A DNA stretch of 64,000 nt from Hymenobacter sp. PAMC 26628 (GCF_001562275.1 NZ_CP014304.1:2604001-2668000), one strand, 5' to 3'; shown: positions 20,072 to 30,700, numbered from the stretch's first letter. Notes: a model not told the origin generated them from the letters alone. Numbers and translations: made by a program.

Positions 20072-20104
20072 GGTGCCCAGCCGCTGTTACAGCGGCTGGG
20101 CACC
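20072..20104 (+). terminator. Strong hairpin after the CsbD gene
   Basis: A perfect 15-bp stem (GGTGCCCAGCCGCTG) with a 3-nt loop, followed by TTCGCTTTA. The U-tract is poor but the stem is strong enough to act as a terminator. Confidence 0.65.
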
Positions 20105-20192
20105 TTCGCTTTAGAGCGAACCAGCGATTGCGCACCAGCGCACTAAAGCAAGAATGACGATTTTATACCAGTAGCGGGCGGTGGCCTCCCGC

Positions 20193-20200
20193 TAGGTTTG
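20193..20200 (+). promoter_or_regulatory. Predicted -7 element of the cupin gene
   Basis: TAGGTTTG matches the Bacteroidota -7 consensus TAnnTTTG exactly and lies 37 bp before the ATG of the interrupted cupin gene. No good -33 element was found. Confidence 0.45.
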
Positions 20201-20279
20201 TAGCATCATCTTCTTTAACCCTTTAGGCAACTTTCTATGCAGCGCCGTAAGTTCCTTTCCGCTAGCTTGCTGGCTAGTA

Positions 20280-21236
20280 CTAGCTGTATGGTCCCGGAGT
20301 AAGGTCGGCCGGGTCTCGGTGAAAGAGCGTAGGATTTTTTCGCCATTCGGCGCATATAAATTCGTAGGGTGTCAGCCCTTTCAGGCGCTTGAGGCGTTTG
20401 GCAAAATTATACGCTTGTAAAAAGGCCTGCAAGTGGGTGTTGAGCTGGGCAGTTGTTTCGTAATGGAAGCGCTTAATGGTGGCCTCTTTGAGGGTGCGAT
20501 TCATCCGTTCCACTTGGCCGTTGGTCCAGGGGTGGGCTGGTTTGGTAAAGCGCTGCTCGATGCCCCACGCGTCACAGAGCTGCCCGACGGGATGGCGACC
20601 TGCATGGAGGTGATGAGGTAAGTGGCGGAACTGAACCCCATTGTCGGTTAGCAGCTTGTGCACCTGGTAGGGAATCCGCGTTAAGACCTGCCGTAGAAAG
20701 TCGACGGCAATCGCCTGCGTGGCCTGCGGGTGCAGCTCCGCAAAGGCCAACTTAGCGGTGCGGTCAATGGCGACAAACAAATAAAGCTTGCCTTCTTCGG
20801 TCTGGACCTCGGCACAATCCAGGTGCAGACAGCCCAGCGGCTAGTCCTTGAACAGCGCTTTTTTGCCTGGCGTCCCCGCTTCGTCCAGCGGCAAGCGGCT
20901 GATGCCGTGCCGTTGAAAACAGCGGTGCAGGGACGAGCGACTCAGCGCAGGAATGGCCTCTGGTAGGGCATAGAGGCAATCATCCAGGGGCAAGAGCGTC
21001 TGTTGGCGAAATAGAACGATGGCTGCTTCTTCGGCGGGCGTGAGCACGGTGGAGGCGGGTTTAGGCCCCCGCACAGCCTCTTCCGTCGTCGTCCGGCTAC
21101 GCCACTTGGCCACCGTTTTGGGGTCGAGGCCAAAGCGTGTAGCTAGCGTTTGTAAGCTTTCTGTACTTTGCTGGATAAGCAGCCGAGTTGCCGGCGTTGT
21201 GCGGGCGCAGCCATGTGGTATTTTGCCCATAAACAC
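20280..21236 (-). pseudogene. IS481-family transposase with an in-frame TAG
   Basis: The frame starts at 21236 with an HTH region (LQTLATRFGLDPKTVAKWRSR), reaches GKKALFKD and meets TAG at 20841-20843. It continues in frame as PLGCLHLDCAEVQTEEGKLYLFVAIDRT to the catalytic DNGVQF and WTNGQVERMNRT. Related transposases have KDYPLG, so the TAG replaces a Tyr codon, and the first catalytic Asp region lies just after it. The final stop is supplied by the duplicated CTAG target. The copy is probably dead unless the stop is a sequence error. Confidence 0.8.
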
Positions 21237-21287
21237 GCTTTGAAAGCAGACCCTAAAGCTAAACCATTATCCTCCGGGACCATACAC
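20284..21287 (-). mobile_element. IS481-like insertion sequence inside the cupin gene
   Basis: Ends share TGTATGGTCCCGGAG as inverted repeats; the insertion is flanked by CTAG at 20280-20283 and 21288-21291, the likely target duplication. The element is about 1004 bp with one transposase on the minus strand. Confidence 0.85.
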
Positions 21288-21835
21288 CTAGCCTCGCCCT
21301 GAATGCGCAGGCCCGGCCCCTGCGCCGCACCACCCAGGGCTTCGTGGTGAAAGCCGGGGCCAGCCGATTCCACGAGCACATCCGCCTCGGGGGGCTGAGC
21401 CCGGTCGATTTTAAAGTATCGACCTCGGACACCGACGGGGCCCTGACCATCGGCGAGTACACGGGCTTCGACAAAGGCGGGCCGCCGCTGCACATCCATC
21501 CAGACCAGGACGAGGTGTTCATCGTGATCGAAGGTGAGCATTTGTTTCAGGTTGGCGACTTGCGCCACCGCCTCACGGCGGGCGATACCATCTTCATCCC
21601 GCGCAACGTGCCCCACGCGCCGGCCCAAGTTTCGGACAAGAGCAAGTACCTGTTTTTCTTCACGCCGGCGAGCCAGATGGAGGACTTTTTTCGGGCGCTG
21701 GGCAAGGTGAAGTCCATCGGCCAGCCCTCGCTGGACCAGATGGCGGGCCTGTTTGTCAGCCACGGCATGAAAATCGTGGGGCCGCCATTAACTTGGTAGT
21801 CGCCCCGGCCGGATAACCATCTGCTCCTGCGTCGT

Positions 21836-22672
21836 ATGATTTACCAATTCATTCAGCCCGCCCCCGCCCTGCGGCCCTACATTCGCCAGTACCAGCTGTT
21901 TCATTTCACGTTCGACCGGCACGCGCCCATTCCCGTCAAATCGTATCCGGCCTGCCCCGAAGAAGGTTTTTCTTTCTTTCTGCGCGGCCGCCTCCAAACC
22001 GAATGCCCCGAGCTGGGCACCACGGAAACCTGCGCCCGCGCCGCTATTTTTGGCCTGCCCGACTACCGGCAGAATTTCCGCGTGCCCGACGATTTTATGC
22101 TGCTGCACGCCTGGTTTCAGCCGGGGGCCTTGTTCAAATTTCTGCGCATTCCGATGCCAGAGCTGCTGCACCAGGCCATTGACGCCGAGGCGGTGTGGGG
22201 CAGTGAAATACGCTCCCTGACCGAACAGTTGGCTAACACCGCCAGCTACGCCGAATTGCCGCGCATCCTGGACCAGTTTTTCTGGCAGAAGGCCCGGCAG
22301 CTGGTGCGCGAAGACCATCCGCTCGACCACATCGGGCAACGGCTGCTGGCCCAGCCGGGCAGCTTTGAGCTTAGCCAGCTGGCCGCAACGGCCTGCCTGA
22401 GTCCGCGGGCTTTCGAGCGGCGCTTCGAGCAGCAGGTGGGCGTCACGCCCAAATATTTTGCCCGCATCTGCCGCTTCTGGATGGCCATTAAGCACAAGGA
22501 AAGCGACTCGGCCATCGACTGGCTGAGCCTGGCCCTGCACCACGGCTACAGCGACTACCAGCACCTGGCGAAGGACTTCCGGCAGTTTGCGGGGGTGACG
22601 CCCAGCCTGCTGCTCCAGCAAGTGGCCCAAGACCCGGAGCACCTGCTTCGGCTCACGCCCGAGCAGCGCTAG
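21836..22672 (+). CDS. AraC-family transcriptional regulator
   Basis: 278 residues. The N-terminal region (MIYQFIQPAPALRPYIRQYQ) is the DUF6597-like sensor half often seen in Bacteroidota AraC regulators. The C-terminal half has the first helix-turn-helix (FELSQLAATACLSPRAFERRFEQQVGVTPKYFARI) and a weaker second one (HHGYSDYQHLAKDFRQFAGVTPS). It lies 36 bp after the interrupted cupin gene and is likely co-transcribed with or regulating it; after the insertion its transcription must come from elsewhere. Confidence 0.85.
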   Translation: MIYQFIQPAPALRPYIRQYQLFHFTFDRHAPIPVKSYPACPEEGFSFFLRGRLQTECPELGTTETCARAAIFGLPDYRQNFRVPDDFMLLHAWFQPGALFKFLRIPMPELLHQAIDAEAVWGSEIRSLTEQLANTASYAELPRILDQFFWQKARQLVREDHPLDHIGQRLLAQPGSFELSQLAATACLSPRAFERRFEQQVGVTPKYFARICRFWMAIKHKESDSAIDWLSLALHHGYSDYQHLAKDFRQFAGVTPSLLLQQVAQDPEHLLRLTPEQR

Positions 22673-22730
22673 CTTCGTACCGAGTGGTAATGCCAGCCCC
22701 AACTGGATTTGTTGCTCGGCGTATAGCTCG

Positions 22731-24769
22731 TTACTTCAGCGACCGGCGCAAGAGCTGCGCGTTCAGGGCCACGATGACGGTGCTGGCGCTCATGAGCACC
22801 GCGCCCAGGGCCGGGCTCAGCACGAAGTGCGGGTAAAGCACCCCGGCGGCCAGCGGCAGGGCGATGACGTTGTAGCCCGTGGCCCACCACAGGTTCTGGC
22901 GCATCTTACTATAAGTGGCTTTGCCGAACTCCACGAGGTTGGTGATGTCGGTGGGTCGGCTGTTGACGAGGATGATGTCGGCGGTTTCGGCCGCGATGTC
23001 GGTGCCCGAGCCCACGGCGACGCCTACGTTGGCCTGCGCCAGGGCCGGGGCGTCGTTCACCCCATCGCCGGTCATGGCTACAAACTGGCCCTGAGCCTGC
23101 AAGTCCTGGATAATTTTCACTTTCTGGTCGGGCAGCACCTGGGCGTATGCCCCGTCGAGGCCTAGTTCTTTCGCCACCGCATCGGCCACTTGCTGGTTGT
23201 CGCCGGTAGCTACACCTTGATGCCCTGGGTCTTGAGGCGCTGCACGGCCTCTTTCGAGTCAGCGCGGAGGCGGTCGGACAGGGCTACGTAGCCGGCCAGC
23301 TTCCCATCGAGCAGCACGAATACCACCGTTTCGGCCGCGTTGCCTCTGGCATCCGGGGGTAGGGCAGTGTGTTGTTCCTGGAGGTAGCCGGGGCTTGCTA
23401 CTACCACCGCCTGGCTAGCTACCGCGGCAGCTACCCCCTGGCCGGTCAATGACTTGAAGTCCTGCACTGGGGGTAGGGAAAGGCCGCGCTTATGGGCTTC
23501 GCGCACGATGCCCTGGGCAATGGGGTGCTGCGACTGCCGCTCCAGGGCGGCCGCCGTGCCTAGCAGACCGGCCTCGTCGAGGCCTGGGGCCAGCACCTGC
23601 ACGCGGGTCACGCCGAACGCGCCTTCCGTCAGCGTGCCGGTTTTGTCGAACACCATGGTCGTGATTTTACGAGCTTCCTCGAAGGCCGTGCGGTTGCAAA
23701 TCAGCAGGCCCTTGCGAGCCGAAATGGCCGTGGAAATGGCCACCACCAGCGGAATGGCTACCCCCAGCGCGTGGGGGCAGGCCGTGACCATCACCGTGAT
23801 CATGCGCTCGATGGCAAACGCCGCACCCTTGCCCAACCACAGCCATACGGCCAGCGTGCCCAGGCCCCCCACTAGCGACACGGCCGTGAGCCAGCCGGCG
23901 GCGCGGTCGGCCAGAGTCTGGGTTTGCGACTTGGTGTCCTGGGCCTCACCCACCATCTTGACCACCTTGCTTAAGTAGCTGTCCGCGCCCTGGTGCGTGA
24001 CCCGGACGCTGAGCGCGCCCTCGCCGTTGACCGCTCCGGCGATGACCTTGCCGCCCGCCGACTTTTGCACCGGCACGCTTTCGCCCGTCAGCATACTTTC
24101 GTTGACTGCACTGCTGCCTTCAGTCACTTCGCCATCGGTGGGAATCCGCTCGCCCGGCCGCACCAAGACTACGTCGCCGACCGCCAGGCTCATGACTTTT
24201 ACATCACTGATTTTATCGCCATCATTTTTGTGGGCCTCAGCAGGCAGCAGCTGCACCAGCAGCTCCAGCGCGCGCGAGGCCCCGGCCACCGATTTCATTT
24301 CCAGGTAGTGGCCCAGCAGCATAATATCAATGAGAGTGGCCAGCTCCAGAAACAGGTCCATGCCCCGCAGCCAGCCCATGGCCACGGCCACACTGTAGCC
24401 GTAGGCGACGCTGATGGCCACGGTTACCAGCGTCATCATGCCCGGCTGCTGGCTGCGCAGTTCCCCCGCCGTGCCGCTGAGAAACGGCCAGCCACCGTAG
24501 CCATAAATGACTGTCGCCAGCCCCAGCAGCACCGGCGTGCTGTAGAGGGAAGTGAAGTGGTAGCCCACCAGATTCTGGAACATCATCGACCCGGCCACGA
24601 GGGGCACCAACAGGGCCAGGCACACCCAGAACCGGCGCAGGAAGTCGGTAATCATGGCCCCGTGGTCGTGCCCGGCCATTTTGCTGTGGTCCATCGGCAC
24701 GGGGGCCGCGCCTGCCAACGCCGCGCGTAACACGTGGTCGGTTTGGGCATTCCCTTTGGTAATTTCCAT
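22731..24769 (-). pseudogene. copB: CopB-like heavy-metal P-type ATPase, frameshifted
   Basis: The N-terminus has a Met/His-rich metal-binding stretch (MDHSKMAGHDHGAM). The M6 motif TACPHALGVAIPL (CPH) assigns it to the P1B-3 copper/silver exporters. TGESVPV, DKTGTLTEG and [20 protein letters not shown] follow. The first frame ends at 23210 after LKTQGIKV with TAG. The second resumes as [12 protein letters not shown]. Members read GIKV, about two residues, then the TGDN motif, so 1 or 4 nt are missing inside this hinge. Without it the pump would lack part of the P domain. It lies about 70 bp after the small membrane protein of the phosphoketolase operon. Confidence 0.85.
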
Positions 24770-24837
24770 GATGAGCCGAGAATAGGAGGTAGAAAAAAGC
24801 GCAGTTATCCCGTGCGCGGGTCGGTGGCGAGCGCCGC

Positions 24838-25176
24838 TTACGTGGCCAGGCGGTAGGCCACCAGCCCAATGCCCACGGCGTAGAGCCAGGTGAAAATCAG
24901 TTTGTTATGCCGCGCCAGGCCATTGGGCAGAAAAATATCGAAGTTGTCTTTCCTGGAATCGGAGTACTGCCGGGCCAGCACCGTCAAAGGGCAGTGCCGG
25001 TCGAAGCGCGCCAGCACGAGGCCCTCCCCCACTACCAGGCCGATGGCGACCCAGGTATAGGTGGTTAGCCGGTCGGCCAGGCCGCTGTACAGGATGTAAA
25101 AAATGGCGGTGACAAAAAAGGCCCAGATTGCCGTGTGCAGGAGTTTGATTAGCAACAGCTTCCGGGCGTTGCTCAT
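24838..25176 (-). CDS. Small integral membrane protein
   Basis: 112 residues from ATG 25174-25176, overlapping the aldolase stop by 4 bp (ATGA), which points to translational coupling. Three hydrophobic helices are visible (LHTAIWAFFVTAIFYILY, TYTWVAIGLVVGEGLVL and a C-terminal one). The segment FDRHCPLTVLARQYSD resembles the CPLT motif of DUF2784-like proteins, but assignment to that family is tentative. It may form the end of the phosphoketolase operon. Confidence 0.65.
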   Translation of the reverse strand: MSNARKLLLIKLLHTAIWAFFVTAIFYILYSGLADRLTTYTWVAIGLVVGEGLVLARFDRHCPLTVLARQYSDSRKDNFDIFLPNGLARHNKLIFTWLYAVGIGLVAYRLAT

Positions 25177-26189
25177 GCGTGGGCTGCTGCGGCCTCCCCT
25201 ACCCCCACCGCCGCCCGGTTGCTTGCCACCCGGCTCAGCAGCGCTTGCTGGGCAGCGGCCACGTTGGCGGGCTGGCTGCCCCAGGCCTCCAGCGCCGGCT
25301 GGTGCAGCGCCCGGCCAAAGGAAAACGTGAGCGCCCACGGCAGCCGCCCACGGCGTTCGTGCATGGCCGCCAGGTGGCGCGTGGCCTGCTCGGGCGACTG
25401 CCCACCCGACAAAAACGCCACGCCCGGCACGGCCGCCGGCACCGTGCGCAATAGAGAGGCCAGGGTCGCGTCGGCGACGTGCGAGGTGGTAGGCTGCTTG
25501 GGACACTCGTTCCCGGCCAGTACCATGCTGGGCTTCAGAAGCATCCCTTCCAGGGCCACGCCCTGGGTGCGCAGCTGCGCAAATACTTCGTGCAGCACGT
25601 CCTCCGTCACGGCCGCGCACTGGGCCAGCGAGTGCGGGCCGGTGAGCAGCACTTCGGGCTCCACGATGGGCACCAGGCCAGCCGCCTGGCACAGGGCGGC
25701 GTAGCGGGCCAGCGCGTGGGCATTAGCTTCTATGCAGGCCCGGCTGGGCCGGTCGGTGCCGATGGCCAGCACCGCCCGCCACTTGGCGAATCGGGCACCT
25801 AGCCCGGCATATTCGGCCAGGCGGGCGCGTAGGTCGTCGAGCCCTTCGGTCACCTGCTCGCCCGGAAAGCCGGCCAACTCGTGCGCGCCCACATCCACCT
25901 TGATGCCCGGCATGATGCCCGCCTGCTGCAAGATTTCCACGAAGGGAACGCCCACCGCCGTGCGCTGCCGGATGGTTTCGTCAAATAGAATGGCCCCGCT
26001 GATGCCCTCGCCCAACCCCGGCGTGGTCACCAACAGTTCGCGGTAGGCGCGGCGGGCTTCCACCGTTTCGGGAATGCCGAGAGCGGCGAAGCGGGCGTTG
26101 CAGGTGCCGGTGCTTTCGTCCATCGCCAGCAGGCCCTTGCCGGGGGCTACCAGCGCCTGGGCGGTGGCGATTAAGGAATTTATATTCAT
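25173..26189 (-). CDS. Class I fructose-bisphosphate aldolase
   Basis: 338 residues from ATG 26187-26189; the longer open frame upstream runs through the phosphoketolase gene in another frame and is not real. Landmarks: GKGLLAMDESTGT at the N-terminus, GIKVDVG, VPIVEPEVLL, and the Schiff-base Lys in GMLLKPSMVL, then FLSGGQSPEQAT. It cleaves or forms fructose 1,6-bisphosphate. It follows the phosphoketolase gene by 4 bp, so the two are surely co-transcribed; together they direct hexose and triose phosphates. Confidence 0.92.
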   Translation of the reverse strand: MNINSLIATAQALVAPGKGLLAMDESTGTCNARFAALGIPETVEARRAYRELLVTTPGLGEGISGAILFDETIRQRTAVGVPFVEILQQAGIMPGIKVDVGAHELAGFPGEQVTEGLDDLRARLAEYAGLGARFAKWRAVLAIGTDRPSRACIEANAHALARYAALCQAAGLVPIVEPEVLLTGPHSLAQCAAVTEDVLHEVFAQLRTQGVALEGMLLKPSMVLAGNECPKQPTTSHVADATLASLLRTVPAAVPGVAFLSGGQSPEQATRHLAAMHERRGRLPWALTFSFGRALHQPALEAWGSQPANVAAAQQALLSRVASNRAAVGVGEAAAAHA

Positions 26190-26193
26190 GGTG

Positions 26194-28596
26194 TTATGCT
26201 TTCCACTGCCAGTTGCGCACCTCGGGCATGTCCTCGCCGTGGGTGGTGATGTACTGGCGGTGCTCCACCAGCTTATCCTTGAGATGCTGTTTGAGGTACG
26301 CGCCTTTGTTGCCGAGCTGGGGCACGCGGTCGAGCACATCCATGGCCAGGTGAAAGCGGTCCATGTCGTTGAGCACCGTCATGTCGAAGGCCGTGGTGAT
26401 GGTGCCTTCCTCTTTGTAGCCGCGCACGTGCATGTGCTGGTTGTTGGCGCGGTTGTAGGTGAGGCGGTGCACCAGCCAGGGGTAGCCGTGAAAGGCAAAA
26501 ATCACCGGCTTGTCGCGGGTAAACAGGGCATCGTAGTCGGCGTCGGGCAGGCCGTGGGGGTGCTCAGTGTGGCGCTCCAGCTTCAATAAATCGACTACGT
26601 TCACGACCCGGATTTTTAACTCGGGCAGGTGCTCGCGCAGGATGCTGGCGGCGGCCAGGATTTCCAGCGTGGGCACGTCGCCGCAGCAGGCGAGCACGGC
26701 GTCGGGCTCTTGGCCGGCGTCGGTGCTGGCCCAGGGCCAGAGGCCGATGCCTTCGGCGCAGTGCGTGCGGGCGGCGTCCATACTCAGCCACTGCGGGGCG
26801 GGGTGTTTGCCGGCCACGATGACGTTCACGTAGTGGCGGCTGCGCAGGCAGTGGTCCATCACCGAGAGCAGGCAGTTGGCATCGGGCGGCAAATACACGC
26901 GCACGATGCTGGCTTTCTTGTTGATAACGTGGTCGATAAAGCCGGGGTCCTGGTGCGTGAAGCCGTTGTGGTCCTGCCGCCATACGGTGGAAGTCAGCAG
27001 GTAATTCAGCGAGGCAATGTTGCGCCGCCAGGGGATTTCAAGCGTCATTTTCAGCCACTTGGCGTGCTGATTGAACATCGAGTCCACGATGTGCACGAAC
27101 GCCTCGTAGCTGTTGAACAAGCCGTGGCGGCCGGTCAGCAGATATCCTTCGAGCCAACCTTCGCACTGGTGCTCGCTCAGCATTTCCATCACCCCGCCGG
27201 CGAGGGCCAGAAACTCGTCGTTGGCTTCCACGGCCGCGTCCCACTGCCGGTTGGTCACCTCAAACACGGCGTCGAGCTTGTTCGACAGCGTTTCGTCGGG
27301 GCCGAAGATGCGGAAGTTGCGCGGAGCGGCGTTCAGCTTGAGCACGTCGCGCAGAAACTTGCCTACCGTACCCGTATCACTGGCCTCCACGGCCCCCGGC
27401 GCGGGCACAGCCACGGCGTAGTCGCAGTAGTCGGGCAGGTGCAAATCGTGGAGCAGCAGGCCACCGTTGGCGTTGGGATTGGCCCCCATGCGATGGTCGC
27501 CGTGCGGGGCCAGCTCGGCCAGCTCGGGGCGCAGGCGGCCGGCTTCATCAAACAATTCTTCGGGCTTGTAGCTTCTGAGCCAGGCTTCTAGCTGCGCCAG
27601 GTGCTCGGGCGGCGCGCTGGCCGACACGGCCAGCGGCACCTGGTGGGCGCGGAAGGTACCCTCATTGGGCCGGCCATCAACCTCTTTCGGGCCCGTCCAT
27701 CCCTTGGGCGAGCGCAGCACAATCAGCGGCCAGCGCGGCCGGGTGAGGTCGCCGTGCTCGCGGGCCTGCTGCTGAATCTGGTGGATGTCGCAGACCACCT
27801 CTTCCAGTGTCGCCGCCATGGCCTGGTGCATCAGCTCCGGCTCGTGGCCTTCCACGTAGTAGGGCGTCCAGCCGTAGCCGCGTAATAATTGGTCCAGCTC
27901 CTCATGGGTGATGCGGGCCAGCACTGTGGGGTTGGAAATCTTGTAGCCGTTGAGGTGCAGAATGGGCAGCACCGCGCCGTCGGTGGCCGGGTTGAGGAAC
28001 TTGTTGGAGTGCCAGGCGGTGGCCAGGGGCCCGGTTTCGGCCTCGCCGTCGCCAATTACGCAGGCCACAATCAGCTCCGGGTTATCGAACACCGCCCCAA
28101 AAGCGTGGCTGAGCGAGTAGCCCAATTCGCCGCCCTCGTGGATGGAGCCCGGCGTTTGGGGCGAGGCATGGCTGGAAATCCCGCCGGGGTACGAAAACTG
28201 CGTAAACAGCCGTTTCAGGCCGATTTCGTCCTGGCTAATATCCGGGTACACCTCGCTGTACGTGCCCTCTAGGTAGGTGCCCGCCACCACCGCCGGCCCG
28301 CCGTGCCCCGGCCCGGAGAGGTAAATCATGTTCAAATCGCGCCGCTTGATGATGCAGTTGAGGTGAGTGTAGATGAAGTTCTGGCCCGGCGTGGTGCCCC
28401 AGTGCCCCAGCAGCATCTTCTTGATGTGCCCCAATTGGAGCGGCTCGCGTAGCAAAGGGTTGTCGCACAAGTATATCTGGCCCACCGAGAGGTAGTTGGC
28501 CGCCCGCCAGTAGGCATCGAGGCGCTGCACCACTTCGGGCGCGAGTGGCTTCGTAGCGGGGCGGGCAATGGGGGGCGTGAGGGTGGTAGCTTCCAT
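26194..28596 (-). CDS. xfp: Xylulose-5-phosphate/fructose-6-phosphate phosphoketolase
   Basis: 800 residues, full length for Xfp. Conserved blocks: [45 protein letters not shown], the thiamine diphosphate motif [13 protein letters not shown] with Asn in [13 protein letters not shown], and [13 protein letters not shown]. It splits xylulose 5-phosphate (or fructose 6-phosphate) with phosphate into acetyl phosphate and an aldose phosphate. Acetate kinase two genes upstream turns the acetyl phosphate into ATP and acetate. The whole set lies behind site D. Confidence 0.95.
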   Translation of the reverse strand: MEATTLTPPIARPATKPLAPEVVQRLDAYWRAANYLSVGQIYLCDNPLLREPLQLGHIKKMLLGHWGTTPGQNFIYTHLNCIIKRRDLNMIYLSGPGHGGPAVVAGTYLEGTYSEVYPDISQDEIGLKRLFTQFSYPGGISSHASPQTPGSIHEGGELGYSLSHAFGAVFDNPELIVACVIGDGEAETGPLATAWHSNKFLNPATDGAVLPILHLNGYKISNPTVLARITHEELDQLLRGYGWTPYYVEGHEPELMHQAMAATLEEVVCDIHQIQQQAREHGDLTRPRWPLIVLRSPKGWTGPKEVDGRPNEGTFRAHQVPLAVSASAPPEHLAQLEAWLRSYKPEELFDEAGRLRPELAELAPHGDHRMGANPNANGGLLLHDLHLPDYCDYAVAVPAPGAVEASDTGTVGKFLRDVLKLNAAPRNFRIFGPDETLSNKLDAVFEVTNRQWDAAVEANDEFLALAGGVMEMLSEHQCEGWLEGYLLTGRHGLFNSYEAFVHIVDSMFNQHAKWLKMTLEIPWRRNIASLNYLLTSTVWRQDHNGFTHQDPGFIDHVINKKASIVRVYLPPDANCLLSVMDHCLRSRHYVNVIVAGKHPAPQWLSMDAARTHCAEGIGLWPWASTDAGQEPDAVLACCGDVPTLEILAAASILREHLPELKIRVVNVVDLLKLERHTEHPHGLPDADYDALFTRDKPVIFAFHGYPWLVHRLTYNRANNQHMHVRGYKEEGTITTAFDMTVLNDMDRFHLAMDVLDRVPQLGNKGAYLKQHLKDKLVEHRQYITTHGEDMPEVRNWQWKA

Positions 28597-28671
28597 TTAA
28601 TTTGGTGGTTTTGAAGTATAAATGCTGGTTCTTATTCTTGCGGCAAGGGGCAGCTAAGGCTGGCGGGGGCA

Positions 28672-29466
28672 CTAGTGGCTTTCTTGCATGAAGCGACTTG
28701 ACATGGCCAGTTTCAGCCCGCGAAACGGCACCAAGCTGATGCCCAGGGCAAGCAGCTTGTTTTTCCAGCCCGTTACCACGTTTAGCTTGCCCTGCTGCAT
28801 GGCCTGGTAGCCTAATTTCGCTACGGTAGCGGCACTCAGCAGCTTGCCCTGCGCCTGGGACCACTGGCCCATGCCCGCCCGCGCCACGAACCCGGTGGCC
28901 GTGACGCCGGGGCTCAGCACCGTGGCCGTCACCCCGGTGCCTTGCAGTTCGGCGTGCAGGGCCTCGGTGAAGTGCATCACGTAGCTCTTCGACGCGCCGT
29001 AGACCGCCATGTGCGGCACCGGCTGAAAGGCGGAGGTCGAGCCTACGTTCAGGATGCGGCCCGCCCGGCGGCGCACCATATCCTGGGCCGCCAGGGCCGA
29101 AAGTAGAGTGACAGCCAGCACGTTGAGGGTCAGCATACTTTCGTAGGCCGCCAGGTCTTCCTGCACTACGTCTTTGTAGGAGCCGAAACCGGCGTTATTG
29201 ACCAGGTAATCCAGCGCGATGCCCTGGGCCTGGCACTGCTGATACACGGCGGCCGCCTGGCCGGCTTCGCCCAGGTCGGCCGCCAGGCAGGTGACCCGGA
29301 TGCCGTACTGGCGTTCGAAGTCCGCTTTGATTTCATCGAGCTGCGCCTGGCGACGGGCCACCAGCACCAGGTTGATGCCATCGCGGGCGAAGAGCTTGGC
29401 CAGCTCGTAGCCGATGCCGCCGGTGGCCCCGGTGACCAGGGCCGTTTGTGAACTAACAGGAGCCAT
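28672..29466 (-). CDS. Short-chain dehydrogenase/reductase (DltE/YqjQ-like)
   Basis: 264 residues. Cofactor motif TGATGGIGYELAK, NNAGFGSY, catalytic Ser in LNVGSTSAF, and YGASKSYVMHF with Tyr and Lys. The C-terminal tail VVTGWKNKLLALGISLVP is typical of the SDR group named YqjQ/DltE-like. The substrate is unknown. It lies 28 bp after ackA and 76 bp before xfp in the same direction. Confidence 0.85.
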   Translation of the reverse strand: MAPVSSQTALVTGATGGIGYELAKLFARDGINLVLVARRQAQLDEIKADFERQYGIRVTCLAADLGEAGQAAAVYQQCQAQGIALDYLVNNAGFGSYKDVVQEDLAAYESMLTLNVLAVTLLSALAAQDMVRRRAGRILNVGSTSAFQPVPHMAVYGASKSYVMHFTEALHAELQGTGVTATVLSPGVTATGFVARAGMGQWSQAQGKLLSAATVAKLGYQAMQQGKLNVVTGWKNKLLALGISLVPFRGLKLAMSSRFMQESH

Positions 29467-29493
29467 AAAGTACTGAATTTTAGTATTTACTAG

Positions 29494-30684
29494 TTAGGGG
29501 GTGAGGTACCCGGCCACGAGCTGCGCAATCAGGCGCTCCTCGTCGGTCGGAATCACGCGCACCACTACCCGACTGGCCGCACTGGAAATCACGCTCGCGT
29601 GCGTCGCATTGTACGCCGCGTCGAGTTCGAGGCCCAAAAACGCCAGCCCGGCGCAGATGCGGGCGCGCACCTCAGCCGCGTGCGCGCCGATGCCGCCCGA
29701 AAACACCAGTGTATCCAATCCGCCGAGCACGGCTGCATAGGCTCCGACCCACTTGCGGGCCTGGTAGCAGAAGAGTGCCACGGCTTCGGCCGCCCGTGCG
29801 TCGGTGGCCTGGGCGGCCAGCAAATCCTGCATGTCAGCGCTGGTTTCGGATACGCCCAGCAAACCCGATTCGTGGTTGATGAGGTGGTTGAACTCCTTGG
29901 CCGTAAGCTGCTCGACTTGCAGAAGGTAGGCGGCCACGCCGGGGTCAAGGTCACCAGGGCGGGTGCCCATCACCAGGCCGGCGGCGGGCGTGAAGCCCAT
30001 GCTCGTGTCCTGGCTCTGGCCATCCAGCACGGCCGCCAGGCTGGCCCCACTGCCCAGGTGCGCCAGGATAACCTTGCCCCGTGACGCCGCCGGCCCCGCC
30101 TGCCGGGCCAGCTCTTCGAGCAGGTAGGCATAGGAAAGCCCGTGGAAGCCATAGCGACGCAGCCCCCGCGCTTCAAAGCGGCGAGGCAACGGCAGCTGCT
30201 GCGCCACGCGGGGCATATGCTGGTGGAAGGCGGTGTCGAAGCACGCCACCTGCCGTAGCTGGGGGTAACGCTCGTGCAGGGCCAGCATAAGCGCTAGCTC
30301 GCCGGGCAGGTGGTCGGGGTCGTAGGCGGTCAGCTGCTGCAAGTCAGTCAGCAAGGCCGGCGTAATGAGTTCGGGGGCCTGGTGCGTCGGACCACCATAC
30401 ACCACCCGGTGCCCCACGGCCGCCACGCGGGCAAAAACCGCGTGCCGGGCCAGCCAGTCCACTAGGAAGCTAGCCGCCGCCACCGGGTCGGCGGCGGTGG
30501 CTGGGCACGTGGTGGGGCTGGTATCCGCCGCCTCGCTGAACGTGAGCCGGGTGCCGGGCTGGCCAATGCGGTCGAGGTGGCCGTGCAGTTGGCGCGTCGG
30601 CGCGTCGCCCGGCCCGTACACCGCAAACTTGATGCTGGACGAGCCGCCGTTGAGGACTAGAATAAGGTCAACTACGGCGGGCAT
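29494..30684 (-). CDS. ackA: Acetate kinase
   Basis: 396 residues from MPAVVDLILVLNGGSSSIKFAV (30684); an ATG at 30717 would overlap the upstream HAD gene and is less likely. The blocks LNGGSSSIKFAV, GHRVVYGG, FDTAFHQHMP, YGFHGLSYAYL, LAHLGSGASLAAV and FSGGIGAHAAEVR match the family signatures. It converts acetyl phosphate and ADP to acetate and ATP. Pairing with phosphoketolase gives an ATP-yielding bypass that needs no electron acceptor. Confidence 0.93.
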   Translation of the reverse strand: MPAVVDLILVLNGGSSSIKFAVYGPGDAPTRQLHGHLDRIGQPGTRLTFSEAADTSPTTCPATAADPVAAASFLVDWLARHAVFARVAAVGHRVVYGGPTHQAPELITPALLTDLQQLTAYDPDHLPGELALMLALHERYPQLRQVACFDTAFHQHMPRVAQQLPLPRRFEARGLRRYGFHGLSYAYLLEELARQAGPAASRGKVILAHLGSGASLAAVLDGQSQDTSMGFTPAAGLVMGTRPGDLDPGVAAYLLQVEQLTAKEFNHLINHESGLLGVSETSADMQDLLAAQATDARAAEAVALFCYQARKWVGAYAAVLGGLDTLVFSGGIGAHAAEVRARICAGLAFLGLELDAAYNATHASVISSAASRVVVRVIPTDEERLIAQLVAGYLTP

Positions 30685-30700
30685 ACGGGGGTAGGGAAGA

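Larger units (their letters stand above)
20237..21799 (+). pseudogene. Secreted cupin-domain protein interrupted by an IS481-like element
   Basis: The 5' part (ATG 20237, MQRRKFLSASLLASTS) lies left of the insertion, the 3' part (about 21292-21799) right of it. Removing 20284-21287 plus one CTAG copy joins the frame exactly, giving a signal peptide ending LALNAQA followed by RPLRRTTQGFVVKAGASRFHEH and the cupin barrel (GGPPLHIHPDQDEVFIVIEGEH with metal-binding His residues; later NVPHAPAQV). The rebuilt protein is about 185 residues. The interruption is clean and would be reversible by precise excision. An AraC regulator follows 36 bp downstream. Confidence 0.85.

Noticed and set aside
23200..23215. 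Programmed frameshift in the CopB-like gene
   Set aside because: There is no slippery run at the site and frameshifting in this gene family is not known; deletion or sequence error is simpler.
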